From positions 1 to 5,359 of the forward strand of contig JAYPQA010000093.1 of NCBI GenBank assembly GCA_038131695.1: a DNA stretch of 5,359 nucleotides, written 5' to 3'. Of this stretch, positions 1 to 5,359 are shown piece by piece. This DNA is from JADHLK01 sp038131695 (GTDB lineage Bacteria; Pseudomonadota; Alphaproteobacteria; Puniceispirillales; Puniceispirillaceae). Each line of letters begins with the position of its first letter. Position 1 is the stretch's first letter. Both the position numbers and the translations under genes were made by a program. The notes below the pieces were generated by a model. It made no database searches and was not told where the DNA came from. It worked only from the letters and a program-made list of their open reading frames with translations.

Positions 1-543
1 GGCTATGGGATAGAGCGGTTTGACCTGATGTATAATGATTTTGTGCTGGTTGGCCCGCAGCAGGACCCGGCCCGCATTGCCGGCTTGTCTGATCCGGCCC
101 TGGCCTTGCAGAAGATAGCGGCGGCAGGTGGCCCGTTCCTCTCACGCGGGGATGATTCAGGCACCCATATAAAAGAGCTGGCGCTGTGGCAATCTGCCGG
201 GATTGATCCGCGCGCCGCCTCTGGCAGCTGGTATCTGGAGACCGGCAGCGGCATGGGGCCAACCCTGAATGTGGCGGCTGGCAAGGATGGCTATCTGCTG
301 GTGGATCGGGCCAGCTGGATCAGCTTTGGCAATAAACAGAATCTGGTGCTGTTCACCGAGCAACACCCGGATTTGTTCAATCAATATGGGGTGATTCTGG
401 TCAATCCGGAAAAATGCAAATCCGGGAATTACAAAGCGGCCCGGAAACTGCAGGATTGGCTCTTGTCAGAGGCTGGCCAGAGAGCGATAGCAGCTTATCG
501 CAAGCTGAATACGCAGTTGTTTTTTCCGAACGCCGCGCGCTAG
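1..543 (+). CDS. tupA: Tungstate ABC transporter substrate-binding protein, TupA-like (5' partial)
   Basis: This is the C-terminal 180 residues of a periplasmic oxyanion-binding protein. The reading frame is open from base 1, so the signal peptide and the N-terminal binding loop lie outside the window, and the ATG at 28 is internal. Visible TupA-family landmarks in order are MYNDFVLVGP (28-57), the anion-site motif SRGDDSGTH (142-168), WYLETGSGMG (229-258), the segment around YLLVDRASW, and a C-terminal VNPEKCKSGNYKAARKLQDWLLSEAGQ-like helix region ending in a TAG stop. By family knowledge, such proteins deliver tungstate (sometimes molybdate) to a TupBC permease and ATPase for molybdopterin-type enzymes. 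No tupB or tupC follows; the next gene is a hydrolase 30 bp downstream, so any permease genes must be upstream or elsewhere. The family call is strong. The exact anion cannot be decided from sequence, because tungstate, molybdate and vanadate binders are close relatives. Confidence 0.83.
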   Translation, partial: GYGIERFDLMYNDFVLVGPQQDPARIAGLSDPALALQKIAAAGGPFLSRGDDSGTHIKELALWQSAGIDPRAASGSWYLETGSGMGPTLNVAAGKDGYLLVDRASWISFGNKQNLVLFTEQHPDLFNQYGVILVNPEKCKSGNYKAARKLQDWLLSEAGQRAIAAYRKLNTQLFFPNAAR

Positions 544-556
544 GATAGCCAGAAGC

Positions 557-563
557 AGAGGAG
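557..563 (+). promoter_or_regulatory. Ribosome binding site of the alpha/beta hydrolase
   Basis: AGAGGAG lies 10 nt before the ATG at 574, in the 30-bp gap after the tupA-like stop codon. It supports ATG 574 rather than the second in-frame ATG at 583, which would be 19 nt away. Confidence 0.6.
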
Positions 564-573
564 CAGACAGGAA

Positions 574-1410
574 ATGACACAGATGACAAAGACCAGCTGG
601 ACAGCTGCCAGCGATATGGATGACGCCTTTGAAATTCGGTCTTATGTGCCGGAAACCGAGGCTATTACCGAGGGCTGGGCCCCGCAGGCCGAGCAGTTCC
701 GCAAAAGCTGGCCGCACAGCAAGCTGGGCCTGGCCTATGGGGATGATCCGCGCCAGAAGATTGATCTGTTCCTGCCAGAAGGTGAGCCGCAAGGGCTGAT
801 GGTCTTTACCCATGGCGGCTATTGGGTGGCGTTTGACAATAGCTGGTGGTCGCATCTGGCCGCCGGAATGCTGGCACATGGCTGGGCGGTGGCGTTGACC
901 AATTACCGGCTGGCTATTCAGGTTTCGATGGAAGAGCTGGCAGGCGATGTCGCGGCGGCGATCGCGCTGGCAGGCAAACAGGTGGCCGGGCCGATTGTGC
1001 TGACCGGTCATTCAGCAGGCGGGCATCTGACCGCGCTGATGGCCAGCTCCGGGCTGCTGGCGGCCCCGCTGAGGGAGCGGCTGGCACGGGTGATGCCGAT
1101 CAGCGGGCTGTTTGACTTGCGCCCGCTCTTACAGACAGCGCGCAATGATGATCTGAAAATGACAGCGGCCAGTGCTGCCGCGCTGAGCCCGCTCTTGCTG
1201 GCCCCGCAGGGTGATTTTGACCTGCTCTGTGTGGTGGGCGCGGATGAGCGGCCGGAGTTCCTGCGCCAGAATGCGATGCTGGCCCCGGTCTGGGCCGGGC
1301 TGGGGATAGATGGCCGTGCGGTGGAGCTGGCCGGGCTGCATCATTTTGATGTGATTGACGGGCTGGCCGACCCGGACAGTCTGATGTGCCGTTTTCTGGC
1401 CGGGCGCTAG
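574..1410 (+). CDS. Alpha/beta hydrolase, kynurenine formamidase (AFMID) type
   Basis: A complete 278-residue soluble serine hydrolase, typical in length for the arylformamidase branch of the alpha/beta-hydrolase fold. The oxyanion-hole motif HGGYW is at residues 80-84. The nucleophile elbow GHSAGG is at 145-150, with Ser147 as the likely catalytic serine. The acid is probably Asp224 in GADERPEF, and the likely catalytic His is His257 in LHHFDVI. The N-terminal part (YGDDPRQKIDLFLP) also fits the family. Enzymes of this type hydrolyse N-formylkynurenine to kynurenine and formate in tryptophan breakdown, but many bacterial members are general esterases or amidases. No tryptophan dioxygenase or kynureninase is visible nearby, so the substrate is unproven. 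The gene sits 30 bp after the tupA-like gene and 6 bp before the transporter, which suggests cotranscription. ATG 574 is preceded by AGAGGAG. No frame damage is visible. Confidence 0.85.
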   Translation: MTQMTKTSWTAASDMDDAFEIRSYVPETEAITEGWAPQAEQFRKSWPHSKLGLAYGDDPRQKIDLFLPEGEPQGLMVFTHGGYWVAFDNSWWSHLAAGMLAHGWAVALTNYRLAIQVSMEELAGDVAAAIALAGKQVAGPIVLTGHSAGGHLTALMASSGLLAAPLRERLARVMPISGLFDLRPLLQTARNDDLKMTAASAAALSPLLLAPQGDFDLLCVVGADERPEFLRQNAMLAPVWAGLGIDGRAVELAGLHHFDVIDGLADPDSLMCRFLAGR

Positions 1411-1416
1411 CCTGCT

Positions 1417-2433
1417 GTGGCGCGCTCAACCATTTTTCTCTATTTGGTGATTCTGGTTGTCTGGTCAACCAGTTGGCTGCCGCTGTCCTGGCAGGTTGAA
1501 GCGGTGGCCCCGGAGATCGCTGTTTTCTGGCGGTTTGTGCTGGCCGCGCCGCTGATGTGGCTGTTCGCCTGGCATCAAAAGGCCCGGCTGCGGGTGGCCT
1601 TAAATCAGCAAATCTGGTTTGCCGGGCTGGGCTTGTGCCTGTTCAGTGCCAATTTCACCCTGTTCTATTATGGCTCGCTGGGCGTGGCGTCCGGCTTGCT
1701 GGCAGTGGTGTTTTCCACCGCCTCGCTGATCAATTTGGGGCTGGATGCGCTGCGCACCCGCACCGCGCCGCGCCCGCTGCTGGTTCTGGCGGCTTTGGTG
1801 GGTGCGCTGGGGGTCGGCCTGCTCTACTGGCCGGAAATCCAGATCGGCCAGGCGGCCATGCTTAGCCTTTTGGCCTGTCTGGCTGGCACGCTGTTTTTCT
1901 GTTCCGGCAATATGGTGTCTGCGGAATTGCAGCGCCGCTCGGTTTCCGTGCTGACCGCGAATTGCTGGGGGATGGCGTGGGGGGTCGTCTGGCTGGGCCT
2001 GTTTGGCCTTTCTCAGGGACAGGATTTTACCCCGCCGACCAGCCTGGCCTGGCTGGCGGGTCTGGTCTGGCTGGCGGTTTTTGCCTCGGTTGTGGCCTTT
2101 TCCACCTATCTGACGCTGGTTGGCCGTATCGGGCCCGGGCGGGCCGGTTATGCGACAGTGGTGTTTCCGGTTTTTGCGCTGTTTCTCTCTGCCCTTTTTG
2201 AAGAGGCTATGACTGGTCAGCTGACCGTGCTGGAGAATTTGAGTCTGGTGGCGGCCAGCAATATGATGCTGCGCAGCGGCTGCGGGCGAGAGCTGCTGTG
2301 CCGTAGAAGGGCTTACATGCTTGGCCCAACCAATGGCTATACTGCGGCGCACATAAGCAAGGCCAGAACCACGAGGTGGAAAGTACTGACCAGGCCTGGA
2401 CATCATCTGTTTGAATCACAATCATGGATGTGA
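1417..2433 (+). CDS. EamA/DMT-family transporter with a frame-damaged 3' end
   Basis: An inner-membrane drug/metabolite transporter built of two EamA repeats of about five helices each. The first helix begins almost at the N-terminus (residues 5-25, containing VVWSTSW). The first repeat spans roughly residues 5-140 and the second about 148-285. The conserved second-repeat stretch GPGRAGYATVVFPV is at 239-252. The substrate is unknown; the family exports or imports amino acids, nucleobases and other metabolites. The start is a GTG 6 bp after the hydrolase stop with no good Shine-Dalgarno sequence, so translational coupling is likely. The open frame runs to TGA at 2431-2433, but the normal protein should end near 2290-2310. 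From 2203 the frame is disturbed: the family motif FEGYDW reads in frame 3 (GGC at 2205) instead of after FE in frame 1, and the last helix (LSLVAASNMML) is back in frame 1. Residues after about 285 look like read-through of damaged sequence and overlap the kinase N-terminus. Confidence 0.82.
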   Translation: MARSTIFLYLVILVVWSTSWLPLSWQVEAVAPEIAVFWRFVLAAPLMWLFAWHQKARLRVALNQQIWFAGLGLCLFSANFTLFYYGSLGVASGLLAVVFSTASLINLGLDALRTRTAPRPLLVLAALVGALGVGLLYWPEIQIGQAAMLSLLACLAGTLFFCSGNMVSAELQRRSVSVLTANCWGMAWGVVWLGLFGLSQGQDFTPPTSLAWLAGLVWLAVFASVVAFSTYLTLVGRIGPGRAGYATVVFPVFALFLSALFEEAMTGQLTVLENLSLVAASNMMLRSGCGRELLCRRRAYMLGPTNGYTAAHISKARTTRWKVLTRPGHHLFESQSWM

Positions 2434-2605
2434 TGGCCCAGTTGAGGGTTTTGTCCAGCCATGCCGACCTAAAGAGGGGATGAACCACGATTGATGAGGC
2501 GCGTGCACCCTGATGCCCGACCGAGGCGCTGGACAGCCCGCAAATGATCTTGGGCGGCTCAGCGCGGCCCAACAGCCTGCAAATGGGGGCCTGGCCTGCC
2601 TTGGC
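2203..2605 (+). other. Cluster of frameshifts across the transporter/kinase junction (probable low-quality sequence)
   Basis: Recognisable family segments alternate between frames over about 400 bp. In the transporter, frame 1 changes to frame 3 at 2203-2205 (GYDWS) and returns to frame 1 at about 2221. In the kinase, DIIC (2399-2410) is in frame 2 and IMDVMAQ (2421-2441) in frame 3. VEGFVQ through KEGM (2441-2482) is in frame 2, and TTIDEARA (2484-2507) is in frame 3 after an apparent extra A at 2483. LMPD (2510-2521) is in frame 2, EALDSPQMI plus GGSA (2523-2564) in frame 3, and GGLACLGG (2585-2608) in frame 2 onward. The sequence before 2203 and after about 2610 is clean. Localised indels crossing a gene boundary suggest base-calling or assembly errors. 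Genuine decay cannot be excluded from sequence alone. Confidence 0.75.
2376..2584 (+). pseudogene. N-terminal part of the PfkB/adenosine kinase, broken by frameshifts
   Basis: This stretch encodes what should be the first 65-70 residues of the kinase that is open from 2513. Read across frames it gives a possible start VESTDQA (GTG at 2376), then DIIC, IMDVMAQ, VEGFVQ, KEGM, TTIDEARA, EALDSPQMI and GGSA..NSL. This is the normal order of an adenosine-kinase-type N-terminus: the first beta strand with its GNAIMDV-like motif, then a lid segment ending in an IDEARA-like motif, then the substrate-binding GGSAANS motif. With this piece the kinase spans 2376-3361, about 327 residues, which is the usual family length. 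The exact start is uncertain because the upstream sequence is itself disturbed; a miscalled ATG near 2376-2390 is equally possible. I class it as broken as given, but think sequence error is the likelier cause. Confidence 0.6.
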
Positions 2606-3361
2606 GGCCCGGGCTCCGGCTTTGTCGGACAGGTGCGTGATGACCGGCTGGGCCAGTCCTTTGTGCGCGATCTGGCCACCAATCAAGTGCAGTTTTGCGG
2701 CCAGATAGCAGAACAGGGCCCGGCGACAGCCCGCTCTATCATTCTGGTAACCCCCGATACGGCTCGGTCGATGAATACCTATCTGGGCAGTTCTGTGCTG
2801 ATGGGGCCGCAGCATATCACAGCTGATCTGGCGGCAGATATTTTCTATCTGGAAGGCTATTTGTTTGATGCCCCGGATGGCCCGGCCCTGTTTGAGGCCG
2901 CAGCCCGCCAGGCCCGCCATTGCGGGGCGCAGCTGGCCCTGTCCCTGTCTGACAGCTGGTGCGTGGAACGCCACCATGCTGCCCTGTCCCGCTTTGTTGA
3001 GCAGAGCGTTGATATCCTGTTTTGCAATGAACAGGAATTTATTGCCCTGGCTGGCAGCCTGTCAGAGGCGGATATTGCCGTCTGGCAGGGCCGGATGGCT
3101 GAGCTCATCATCACGCATGGGGCGGCTGGCGCGCATCTCTATGCGGCGGGCGAGACCGCCTTTGCCGAAGCCCGGCCCACCGGCCGGGTTCTGGACAGCA
3201 CCGGAGCCGGGGACCTGTTCGCCACCGGCTATTTGCATGGCCGGTTGCGCGGGGCCTCGCTGGCGGAGCGTGGGCGTCTGGCGGCTGTATGTGCCGGTGA
3301 GATTATTTGCCATATCGGAGCCAGACCGGAACAGGATTTAGCCAGGCTGATCGAAAGCTGA
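2513..3361 (+). CDS. PfkB-family sugar kinase, adenosine-kinase-like (open part of the frame)
   Basis: A cytoplasmic ribokinase-fold enzyme that transfers phosphate from ATP to a sugar hydroxyl; the closest remembered relatives are the alphaproteobacterial adenosine kinases (adenosine to AMP). The authentic frame begins at about GGLACLGG (residue 25 of this frame) and continues through GFVGQVRDDRLGQ. Then come TARSIILVTPD and MNTYLG (72-92), YLEGYLFD (112-119), LSLSDSWCVERH (143-154) and the metal/phosphate motif NEQE (172-175). The ATP-site signature STGAGD is at 229-234, and Asp234 (GAC at 3212-3214) is the expected catalytic base. The first 24 residues from ATG 2513 are a frameshift artefact; the true N-terminus lies in other frames from about 2376. 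Only SPQMI/GGSA-type fragments of the substrate loop can be read. The gene follows the transporter on the same strand and ends at TGA 3359-3361, directly before an A-rich repeat. Adenosine specificity is inferred; another nucleoside or sugar is possible. Confidence 0.8.
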   Translation: MPDRGAGQPANDLGRLSAAQQPANGGLACLGGPGSGFVGQVRDDRLGQSFVRDLATNQVQFCGQIAEQGPATARSIILVTPDTARSMNTYLGSSVLMGPQHITADLAADIFYLEGYLFDAPDGPALFEAAARQARHCGAQLALSLSDSWCVERHHAALSRFVEQSVDILFCNEQEFIALAGSLSEADIAVWQGRMAELIITHGAAGAHLYAAGETAFAEARPTGRVLDSTGAGDLFATGYLHGRLRGASLAERGRLAAVCAGEIICHIGARPEQDLARLIES

Positions 3362-3400
3362 GCAAAAAAAGCCAGCAAAAAAAAGCCAGCAAAAAAAGCC
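3361..3400 (+). repeat. Tandem repeat of an A-tract unit, three copies
   Basis: Three head-to-tail copies of AGC-A(7-8)-GCC occupy 3361-3373, 3374-3387 and 3388-3400, with unit lengths 13, 14 and 13. A degenerate continuation AATAAAAACAG follows. The first unit begins at the last base of the kinase stop codon. Read in the kinase frame beyond TGA, the repeat encodes a Lys/Ala-rich string (AKKASKKKPAKKANKNR), and the frame stays open to TAA at 3473-3475. The repeat may reflect polymerase slippage. On the minus strand it forms three T-tracts downstream of the thiolase gene. Confidence 0.85.
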
Positions 3401-3484
3401 AATAAAAACAGACTATTGCAATCAGAATCCTGGCCTCACGCGATTGTGATTTGTCAAAAACCGGCCAGCCAATAAACTGTAATT

Positions 3485-3501
3485 AAATCTAATTTAGATT
3501 T
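3485..3501. repeat. AT-rich 17-bp palindrome
   Basis: AAATCTAA (3485-3492) and TTAGATTT (3494-3501) are perfect inverted repeats separated by one T. It lies in the convergent intergenic region, just before the terminator hairpin. It could be an operator-like protein site, a weak hairpin or chance in AT-rich sequence. No adjacent gene start would be controlled by it. Confidence 0.5.
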
Positions 3502-3513
3502 TCTCCAGAACCC

Positions 3514-3550
3514 AAAACAGGGCAGGCATAAAAGCCTGTCCTGTTTTTTT
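3514..3550 (+). terminator. Intrinsic terminator between convergent genes, probably bidirectional
   Basis: The 14-bp arms AAAACAGGGCAGGC (3514-3527) and GCCTGTCCTGTTTT (3534-3547) pair fully, with one G-U wobble, around the loop ATAAAA. The plus strand runs into a total of seven T (3544-3550). This is a good Rho-independent terminator for the kinase transcript. On the minus strand the A-tract at 3514-3517 becomes only four U, so termination of the thiolase transcript there should be weaker but is plausible given the tail-to-tail layout. Confidence 0.88.
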
Positions 3551-3593
3551 GCCTTAGTCTTTTTTGGGCCTGTTTTCTTTTGCAGCTGGCTGA

Positions 3594-4775
3594 TCAGATT
3601 TTGGTATCCACAATCACCGCGATACCCTGGCCGCCGCCGATGCACATGGTGGCCAGCCCATAGCGCCCGCCAATCCGGTGCAGCTCATGCACCAGCTTGG
3701 TCAGGATAATTGCCCCGGTGGCCCCAACCGGGTGTCCCAGCGCAATGGCCCCGCCATTCGGATTGACGATATCGGACGGCAAGCCCAGCTGTTTGGAGAC
3801 CGCACAGGCTTGTGCGGCAAAGGCTTCATTGCTTTCCACCACCGCCAGATCAGAGATGCTGAGGCCGGCCCGTTCCAGTGCCATTTTGCTGGCCGGAACC
3901 GGGCCCATCCCCATGATGCGCGCTGGCACGCCGCCAAACCCGTAGGCTATAATGCGAGCCAGCGGGGTCTGGCCGGATTTCTCCGCCAGCCCGGCATTGG
4001 CCAGCACCAGCGAGGCGGTGCCATCATTGATGCCGGAGGAATTGCCCGCCGTGACCAGCCCATCCTTTTGAAAGGCCGGGCGCAGGCCGGCCAGATCCCC
4101 AGCCTTGGTATCCGGGCGGATGAATTCATCTTCTGCAAAGGCGCGGGTCTGGCGTTTGACGCGCACTTCAACCGGTTCAACCTGTCCTGCGAACCAGCCA
4201 TTTTCTGAGGCTTTGGCCGCGCGCGCCTGTGATTCGGCGGCGAATTCATCCATCTCCTCCCGGGTGATTTCAAAATCAGCTGCGACATTTTCTGCCGTGA
4301 TGCCCATATGGCCCAGCCCAAACGGATCACTCAGCGCCCCCAGCAGCATATCGGTCACCTCAGCATGGCCAAGGCGTGCGCCCCAGCGCAGGCCCGGGGT
4401 GAGATAGCCGGCCCGGCTCATCACCTCCACCCCGCCAGCCAGCACGGCCTCAGCATCGCCCAGCTGGATCAGCTGTGTTGCGCTGACCACGGCCTGCAAG
4501 CCGGAACCGCAGAGCCGGTTAACCAGAAAAGCCGGCGCACTCTCCGGCAGCCCGGCCCCGACCGAGATCACGCGCGGTGAATACATATCGCGGGTTTCGG
4601 TATGGATGACATGGCCATAGGCCGCATGGCCTATCTGATCAGCTGCCAGGCCAGAGGCGGCAATCGCCGATTTGGCAACCGGAATCGCCAGCTCAATCGG
4701 CGGCGTATCTTTCAGGCTGCCGCCAAAACTGCCAATGGCTGAACGGCGGGCAGACAGGATAAAAACATCAGGCAT
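3594..4775 (-). CDS. Acetyl-CoA acetyltransferase / beta-ketothiolase, BktB-like
   Basis: A complete 393-residue cytoplasmic thiolase that reversibly condenses two acetyl-CoA (or acyl-CoA plus acetyl-CoA) to a 3-ketoacyl-CoA. All catalytic elements are present at the classical biosynthetic-thiolase positions. Cys89 is in NRLCGSG, the NEAFA motif is near residue 316, His348 is in GGAIALGHPVGATGA (341-355), and Cys378 is in MCIGGGQG. The segments TRDMYSPRV and RWGARLGHAEVTDMLLGALSDPF resemble the BktB branch known from polyhydroxyalkanoate synthesis. That resemblance is from memory, and an AtoB/PhaA-type role in ketogenesis or short-chain breakdown is equally possible. No reductase, PHA synthase or CoA transferase gene is in the window. 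The start ATG (4773-4775 on the complement) has a good ribosome site 7 nt away. The MFS gene ends 51 bp upstream on the same strand, so the two may be cotranscribed. Confidence 0.93.
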   Translation of the reverse strand: MPDVFILSARRSAIGSFGGSLKDTPPIELAIPVAKSAIAASGLAADQIGHAAYGHVIHTETRDMYSPRVISVGAGLPESAPAFLVNRLCGSGLQAVVSATQLIQLGDAEAVLAGGVEVMSRAGYLTPGLRWGARLGHAEVTDMLLGALSDPFGLGHMGITAENVAADFEITREEMDEFAAESQARAAKASENGWFAGQVEPVEVRVKRQTRAFAEDEFIRPDTKAGDLAGLRPAFQKDGLVTAGNSSGINDGTASLVLANAGLAEKSGQTPLARIIAYGFGGVPARIMGMGPVPASKMALERAGLSISDLAVVESNEAFAAQACAVSKQLGLPSDIVNPNGGAIALGHPVGATGAIILTKLVHELHRIGGRYGLATMCIGGGQGIAVIVDTKI

Positions 4776-4782
4776 CAGACGG

Positions 4783-4790
4783 CTCCCTTT
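4783..4790 (-). promoter_or_regulatory. Ribosome binding site of the thiolase
   Basis: On the minus strand AAAGGGAG ends 7 nt before the ATG at 4775. This supports the full-length start MPDVFILSARRSAIG, which matches the usual thiolase N-terminus. Confidence 0.7.
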
Positions 4791-4798
4791 TTTCGGTT

Positions 4799-4815
4799 TG
4801 GCGAGGCTTTCGCCA
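4799..4815. repeat. Small inverted repeat between the MFS and thiolase genes
   Basis: TGGCGA (4799-4804) and TCGCCA (4810-4815) are perfect 6-bp arms around GGCTT. Neither strand has a following T-run (the minus strand continues AACCGAAAAAAG), so it does not look like an intrinsic terminator. It could be a minor mRNA stem between cotranscribed genes or chance. Confidence 0.4.
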
Positions 4816-4826
4816 GACTAGCAAAA

Positions 4827-5359
4827 TTACAGCGCCTTGTCAGGCCAGCCGGCCCGGGCCGGGCGGCTGAAAATCGTCTCCCGCCCGGGTTCCGGATGGC
4901 GCGGTATCATCAAAGCCAGCAGCAACGAGGCACAGGCCATCAACGCGGCCAGCACAAAGACCGAGGCTTGCGAGACCACCCACAAATAGCCGAGCCCGGC
5001 AGGCAGGAAGACAGCCGCTATATGATTGATGGTAAAGGCGACAGCTGAGGTTGGGGCAATATCCGCCGGGTCGGCAATTTTCTGGAAATAGGTTTTCTGG
5101 GCAAAGGCCATGGCAAAAAACAGGTGATCCAGCACATAGAGCAGGGCGGCCAGCATCGCCCCCCAGCCAAACCAGTAAACACCGCCATAGGCCATGAAGA
5201 CGCCAATCAGCCCGATATATTCAATGCTCAGCGACCATTTCTCACCAATACGGCCAACCAGCCAGCCCATCATCGGGGCAAAGATGATATTGGCAATGTA
5301 ATTGATCAGAAACAGAAAAGTCAGCTCATGCACGGCAAAGCCAAATTTTTCCACCATCA
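4827..5359 (-). CDS. MFS transporter, C-terminal half (5' end beyond window)
   Basis: The leftward frame is open from the right edge of the window to TAA at 4827-4829, giving about 177 residues. The ATG at 5357 is almost certainly internal, since a full MFS protein has about 400 residues. About five hydrophobic helices are visible, around residues 13-30, 45-61, 64-84, 104-122 and 130-151 counted from that Met. This fits TM8-TM12 of a 12-helix inner-membrane carrier. Between the first two lies GWLVGRIGEK, resembling the second-half copy of MFS motif A. A conserved-looking stretch, YFQKIADPADIAPTSAVAFT, lies at 90-109, followed by INHIAAV. The tail is short and polar (RHPEPGRETIFSRPARAGW). The substrate cannot be deduced. 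The gene lies 51 bp upstream of the thiolase on the same strand. No terminator is evident between them. Confidence 0.8.
   Translation of the reverse strand, partial: MVEKFGFAVHELTFLFLINYIANIIFAPMMGWLVGRIGEKWSLSIEYIGLIGVFMAYGGVYWFGWGAMLAALLYVLDHLFFAMAFAQKTYFQKIADPADIAPTSAVAFTINHIAAVFLPAGLGYLWVVSQASVFVLAALMACASLLLALMIPRHPEPGRETIFSRPARAGWPDKAL

Noticed and set aside
466..1011. Minus-strand open frame of 181 codons opposite the hydrolase
   Set aside because: Antisense to the catalytic motifs HGGYW and GHSAGG; no family resemblance of its own.
1600..2406. Minus-strand open frame of 268 codons opposite the transporter
   Set aside because: Extremely rich in Gln, Arg and His, as expected for the antisense of Leu/Ala/Gly-rich membrane codons; the plus-strand EamA reading is convincing.
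2280..2420. Insertion-sequence remnant between the transporter and the kinase
   Set aside because: No terminal inverted repeats, target duplication or transposase motif; the space is fully accounted for by the transporter end and the kinase start.
2203..2605. Programmed ribosomal frameshifting or a new overlapping-gene arrangement
   Set aside because: Too many frame switches in both directions within 400 bp and no repeated slippery-site pattern; random indels explain it more simply.
2207..2977. Long minus-strand open frame (256 codons) across the transporter/kinase junction
   Set aside because: It lies antisense to clear PfkB motifs and the transporter tail, has many Cys/Trp/Gln/Arg residues typical of shadow frames, and shows no recognisable domain.
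3361..3400. CRISPR-like repeat
   Set aside because: Units are only 13-14 bp, directly adjacent, with no spacers and low complexity.
3678..4208. Plus-strand open frame of 176 codons opposite the thiolase
   Set aside because: The minus-strand thiolase is complete with all catalytic residues; this is its shadow.

Overview
The window is ordinary chromosomal DNA from a fairly GC-rich bacterium. The protein families point to an alphaproteobacterium, possibly a marine group such as SAR116 or a Rhodospirillales relative. Supporting features are the adenosine-kinase-type PfkB protein, the BktB-like thiolase and an MFS transporter with a YFQKIADPADIA-type motif. The phylum is my inference; the genus is not resolved. 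I see no rRNA, tRNA, CRISPR array, insertion sequence or phage gene, and no convincing novel system.

Layout. Bases 1-3361 hold four rightward genes. They are the C-terminal two thirds of a TupA-like tungstate-binding protein (1-543), an alpha/beta hydrolase of the kynurenine-formamidase type (574-1410), a ten-helix EamA/DMT transporter (from 1417), and a PfkB-family adenosine-kinase-like sugar kinase (to 3361). The gaps of 30 and 6 bp suggest one transcript for at least the first three. Bases 3362-3593 are a 232-bp AT-rich convergent intergenic region with an A-tract tandem repeat, a 17-bp AT palindrome and a strong intrinsic terminator. Bases 3594-5359 hold two leftward genes, a complete thiolase (4775-3594) and, upstream of it, the C-terminal half of an MFS transporter that runs off the right edge.

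The most notable observation is the transporter/kinase junction, about 2203-2605. Both proteins can still be recognised there, but only by switching reading frame about eight times in 400 bp. The transporter has FEGYDW in one frame and its last helix in another. The kinase N-terminus reads DIIC, IMDVMAQ, VEGFVQ, KEGM, TTIDEARA, EALDSPQMI.GGSA and GLACLGG in alternating frames. Frames are clean for about 800 bp on either side, and the damage crosses a gene boundary. A low-quality stretch of assembly therefore fits better than ordinary pseudogene decay. As a result, the annotated C-terminus of the transporter and N-terminus of the kinase should not be trusted.

Functionally the genes do not form one obvious pathway. 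The left block combines oxyanion uptake, amide/ester hydrolysis, small-molecule export or import, and nucleoside/sugar phosphorylation. The right block combines acyl-CoA condensation or cleavage with a transporter.
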